Positions 61,286 to 64,000 of a stretch of DNA of 64,000 nt are shown here, piece by piece. The notes under the pieces are model-generated. The model was not told the origin of the DNA and ran no database searches. It worked only from the letters and a program-made list of their open reading frames with translations. The position numbers and the translations under genes are program-made. The stretch lies in NCBI GenBank assembly GCA_038373865.1, contig JAXGGA010002850.1, forward strand, positions 49,487 through 113,486, written 5' to 3'. Positions within the stretch are counted from its first letter, which is position 1. Each line of letters starts with the position of its first letter. Origin of the DNA: Uloborus plumipes. Lineage: Eukaryota; Arthropoda; Arachnida; Araneae; Uloboridae.

Positions 61286-61572
61286 ATCTCATCGAGGGAG
61301 AAAAATAATACTTTAAATGGAATGATTTTTTGCAGGAGGCGCCATCTATGAAAGACTAAGGGCGTAAATCATATCATTTTATTAGTATGAATGCAATGCT
61401 TTTTTACTGAAATGCATGCAAATCTGATTAGGATCTTGGGAGAAAGAGTTGTTTAGGATAAAAGTTTCTGCAGGTATTATTCCTCTTCCCTTTCTAAAAA
61501 GCACCAATTCACGACCTCAATTCTGAGAAATTAAGCACCTCCTTAAGCACTGAAATGACACCGTGATAATAT

Positions 61573-62344
61573 CAGGGCTGCAGAGTCGGAGGAAAAATGG
61601 TCGACTCCGACTCCGGGATTTTAAAACTTTCGACTCCGACTCCCGACTCCTGCTTTTTTTTGAAATTATTTATTTTTTTACCCAAATGTGAAGAGGGAAA
61701 AACCCTAAACAAAGGTTGAAATATTAAGTCCATTTTTAAAAGTTTCATTTTTATTCATGGTCGTAGCCAGGACTAACTTTAGGGGGGGGGGAGCAAGCTG
61801 GGGTATCCCAGTTGGAGGTCATGGGAGGTCATTGTGACCTCTCGAAAAGTTTAATTTGGTCATGAATTCTCGCAGGTAATTTCACCACATTTACCTCAAT
61901 TCTCGGCGATCACTGTGACCTCCCAAAAAGTTCATTTTCTCCAGAGCAAATGACAAGTGCCGCTCTTGTCATATTTGACTCCGTACAAAACTAATCCTTT
62001 TCTTGTTAAATGGCCAGATTTTATTTTAACACAATGCATTTTTGCTGCAAATATTTTTTATTATCTTGCATAAGCCCATACATAGCAATTCGTTTCACAA
62101 AGCAGACCCACCATTTTGAAGCCCTTTTTAATGATCCTAGATGCTTAGGAATTGGATATTGGACGCTGAAAATTTGTATCTGTTAGTTTCAAAGACATGT
62201 TTTCACCACCATAAAATTTCATCGAAATCGGAGGTGGTTGGAGTCGGAGTCGGAGTCGACATGTTTTTCAGCAACTCCGACTCCGACTCCTTTAGTCCAA
62301 AATCAGTCTGACTCCGACTCTTCGACTCCGACTCCGCAGCCCTG
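61573..62344. mobile_element. hAT-like MITE inside the 61-bp array
   Basis: 772 bp, ends CAGGGCTGCAGAGTCGGA and CAGGGCTGCGGAGTCGGA (complement), with exact 8-bp duplications GATAATAT (61565-61572 and 62345-62352). Removing it rejoins the 61-bp unit perfectly. Subterminal zones are runs of GACTCC/GGAGTC in both orientations. A G-run is at 61783-61792. No gene. Confidence 0.9.
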
Positions 62345-62352
62345 GATAATAT

Positions 62353-62750
62353 TACTGTTTTTGCACGTCAAATATCACGTTCCTTAAGCACTGAAATGAC
62401 ACCGTGATAATATTACTGTTTTTGCACGTCAAATATCACGTTCCTTAAGCACTGAAATGACACCGTGATAATATTACTGTTTTTGCACGTCAAATATCAC
62501 GTTCCTTAAGCACTGAAATGACACCGTGATAATATTACTGTTTTTGCACGTCAAATATCACGTTCCTTAAGCACTGAAATGACACCGTGATAATATTACT
62601 GTTTTTGCACGTCAAATATCACGTTCTTTAAGCACTGAAATGACACCGTGATAATATTACTGTTTTTGCACGTCTAATATCACGTGCTTCAAGCACTGAA
62701 ATGACACCGTGATAATATTACTGTTTTTGCACGTCAAATATAACGTTCAA
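62353..62750 (+). repeat. 61-bp tandem array, left arm
   Basis: Units begin at about 62381, 62442, 62503, 62564, 62625 and 62686 with exact 61-bp period. The first three full units are identical; the two innermost carry CTTTAAGC and CTTCAAGC changes. The unit includes CACGTCAAATATCACGTTC and TGATAATATTACTG. Confidence 0.95.
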
Positions 62751-62824
62751 GTGACACTTAGCACCGTTATTTGACCAATAACACCATTTTTGCACCAAAT
62801 TTGAACGTTCTGGTGCTGCTGGGG

Positions 62825-63605
62825 TATTGGCATATAAGTGGGCGTGATTTTTGCAACTTTTTGGTAAATTTTACATGTGTGCACCCATTGCCCCCCCACT
62901 CCCCGAAAATTTCGAAATGACGTCCCCATCTCAGGCACAAAATTTTACAACTATAAAATAAAGTTTCGCTAAAAATTAAAATGCTAACATCTTGAACACA
63001 ATCTTTCCAAAAGTTCCAAACAAAACAGTAAAGAATTTTCTGTTTGGCATACACATAAAAACCTCATTAAGAGTCAAAATTCAACATCTTAAACAAATGC
63101 GTTAACAAAGACCGAAAGACGAATAAGGTTTTACATTTTGTCATTTCTCGCAATCACTTCATCTATAATGGTAAAAGTTTTCAACGTTTCTTCGATAGAA
63201 AAAAGTTTTGAGTTTTTTGTCACACTACCTGTGACAATAGCTCAAAGGGTGGAGAAAAAAGCATGAATGTGACGAAAATATACAAGGTAACGTGGTATTG
63301 AAACCCATATACCGTCAGTTTTAATGTAAAAAAAGCCCTTTTTTATTACATTGTCAAAAAATAAACCATGTTTAGAAACTAATTTTAGAAATCCCCTTTT
63401 TTCTTACTGAAATCAATTACATGTTCAGTATAATGATTAAGATGCTACTAAAAACTGAAAACTTAATATTCCTCTTTGCCCCTCATATTTCACTTAGTCT
63501 CGTATTTGACCACATAATTTTATTATAATTAATGACGGTGGAATAGCTGGAGTTAGATGGCGCCATATTTGAAAAGAGTTAGTTCAAGCACTCAATTAAT
63601 AATAT
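62825..63605. other. Central spacer of the foldback element
   Basis: 781 bp of AT-rich sequence between the arms. A 95-codon minus frame (62767-63054) overlaps the arm edge and has no domain. Nothing resembling a transposase is present. Confidence 0.6.
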
Positions 63606-63685
63606 CCCCAGCAGCACCAGAACGTTCAAATTTGGTGCAAAAATGGTGTTATTGGTCAAATAACGGTGCTAAGTGTCCCTTGAAC

Positions 63686-64000
63686 GTTATATTCGACGTG
63701 CAAAAACAGTAATATTATCACGGTGTCATTTCAGTGCTTAAAGAACGTGATATTTGACGTGCAAAAACAGTAATATTTTCACGGTGTCATTTCAGTGCTT
63801 AAGGAACGTGATATTTGACGTGCAAAAACAGTAATATTATCACGGTGTCATTTCAGTGCTTAAGGAACGTGATATTTGACGTGCAAAAACAGTAATATTA
63901 TCACGGTGTTATTTCAGTGCTTAAGGAACGTGATATTTGACGTGCAAAAACAGTAATATTATCACGGTGTCATTTCAGTGCTTAAGGAACGTGATATTTG
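63686..64000 (-). repeat. 61-bp tandem array, right arm (continues past the window)
   Basis: The same 61-bp unit in inverted orientation, at least five copies, still in full register at the last base of the window. One copy has ATATTTTCACGG for ATATTATCACGG and one has GGTGTTATT for GGTGTCATT. Confidence 0.93.

Larger units (their letters stand above)
61549..64000. mobile_element. Foldback-type element with arms of 61-bp tandem repeats (right end outside window)
   Basis: Left arm 61549-62824 and right arm 63606 to beyond 64000 are inverted copies. The innermost 75 bp of each arm (CTGCTGGGG edge) are unique and nearly identical. The rest of each arm is an array of a 61-bp unit containing CTTAAGCACTGAAATGACAC. 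About seven units are seen on the left (split by a hAT-like MITE) and at least five on the right. Several adjacent units are identical. The 781-bp centre (62825-63605) has no convincing gene. Long inverted arms with internal tandem repeats around a centre match foldback (FB-type) transposons. The left outer edge is approximate. Confidence 0.8.

Noticed and set aside
62353..64000. Ordinary centromeric-type satellite
   Set aside because: The array is inverted about a unique spacer with matched unique edges, which fits a foldback element better.

Overview
This is AT-rich eukaryotic DNA, almost certainly nuclear and from an arthropod. The mix of Tc1-like, piggyBac-like, hAT-like, Helitron-like and BEL/Pao elements, tRNA-derived SINEs and a repeat framed by TACTTCCTTT/AAAGGAAGTA suggests an arachnid, probably a spider; the taxon is inference from memory. 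I see no intact host gene. Nearly everything I could assign is mobile DNA, so the window is probably intergenic or a long intron.

Layout. 1-6.3 kb: sparse sequence with one copy of the GGAAGTA repeat (949-1724), a small inverted-repeat element and a piggyBac-like MITE. 6.3-10.2 kb: a (TA)n tract split by an apparently intact Tc1-like transposon (6478-7695, DD36E transposase) and by a 2.4-kb inverted-repeat element (7718-10117) carrying two more copies of the GGAAGTA repeat. 10.3-12.8 kb: a Helitron-like element and a near-perfect 214-bp inverted duplication. 12.8-24 kb: mostly empty, with diverged tandem repeats, a perfect 31-bp-stem hairpin, a piggyBac-like MITE and, at 23.8 kb, a hammerhead ribozyme with all conserved core bases. 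24-32 kb: a Helitron-like element, a large hAT-like foldback carrying a SINE, a MITE abutting it and another piggyBac-like MITE. 32-49 kb: an internally deleted piggyBac element keeping an N-terminal transposase fragment, hAT-like MITEs, two related elements with 4-bp target duplications, a decayed LINE reverse transcriptase, a second SINE and a nested Helitron-like structure. 49.8-52.2 kb: two foldback elements. 53.3-54.05 kb: a coding exon of an uncharacterised (DUF7869-like, from memory) protein with a 28-base homopolymer and a late premature stop. 55.6-61.2 kb: a BEL/Pao retrotransposon on the minus strand, with one LTR, gag-protease and pol, damaged by a frameshift, an in-frame stop and 3' loss. 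61.5-64 kb: a foldback-type element whose inverted arms are arrays of a 61-bp tandem repeat, interrupted by a hAT-like MITE and running off the window.

Many elements have exact target-site duplications and similar or identical terminal repeats, so insertion order can be read in several places. Boundaries, motifs and duplications were read by eye; family names rest on recalled family features, not on searches.
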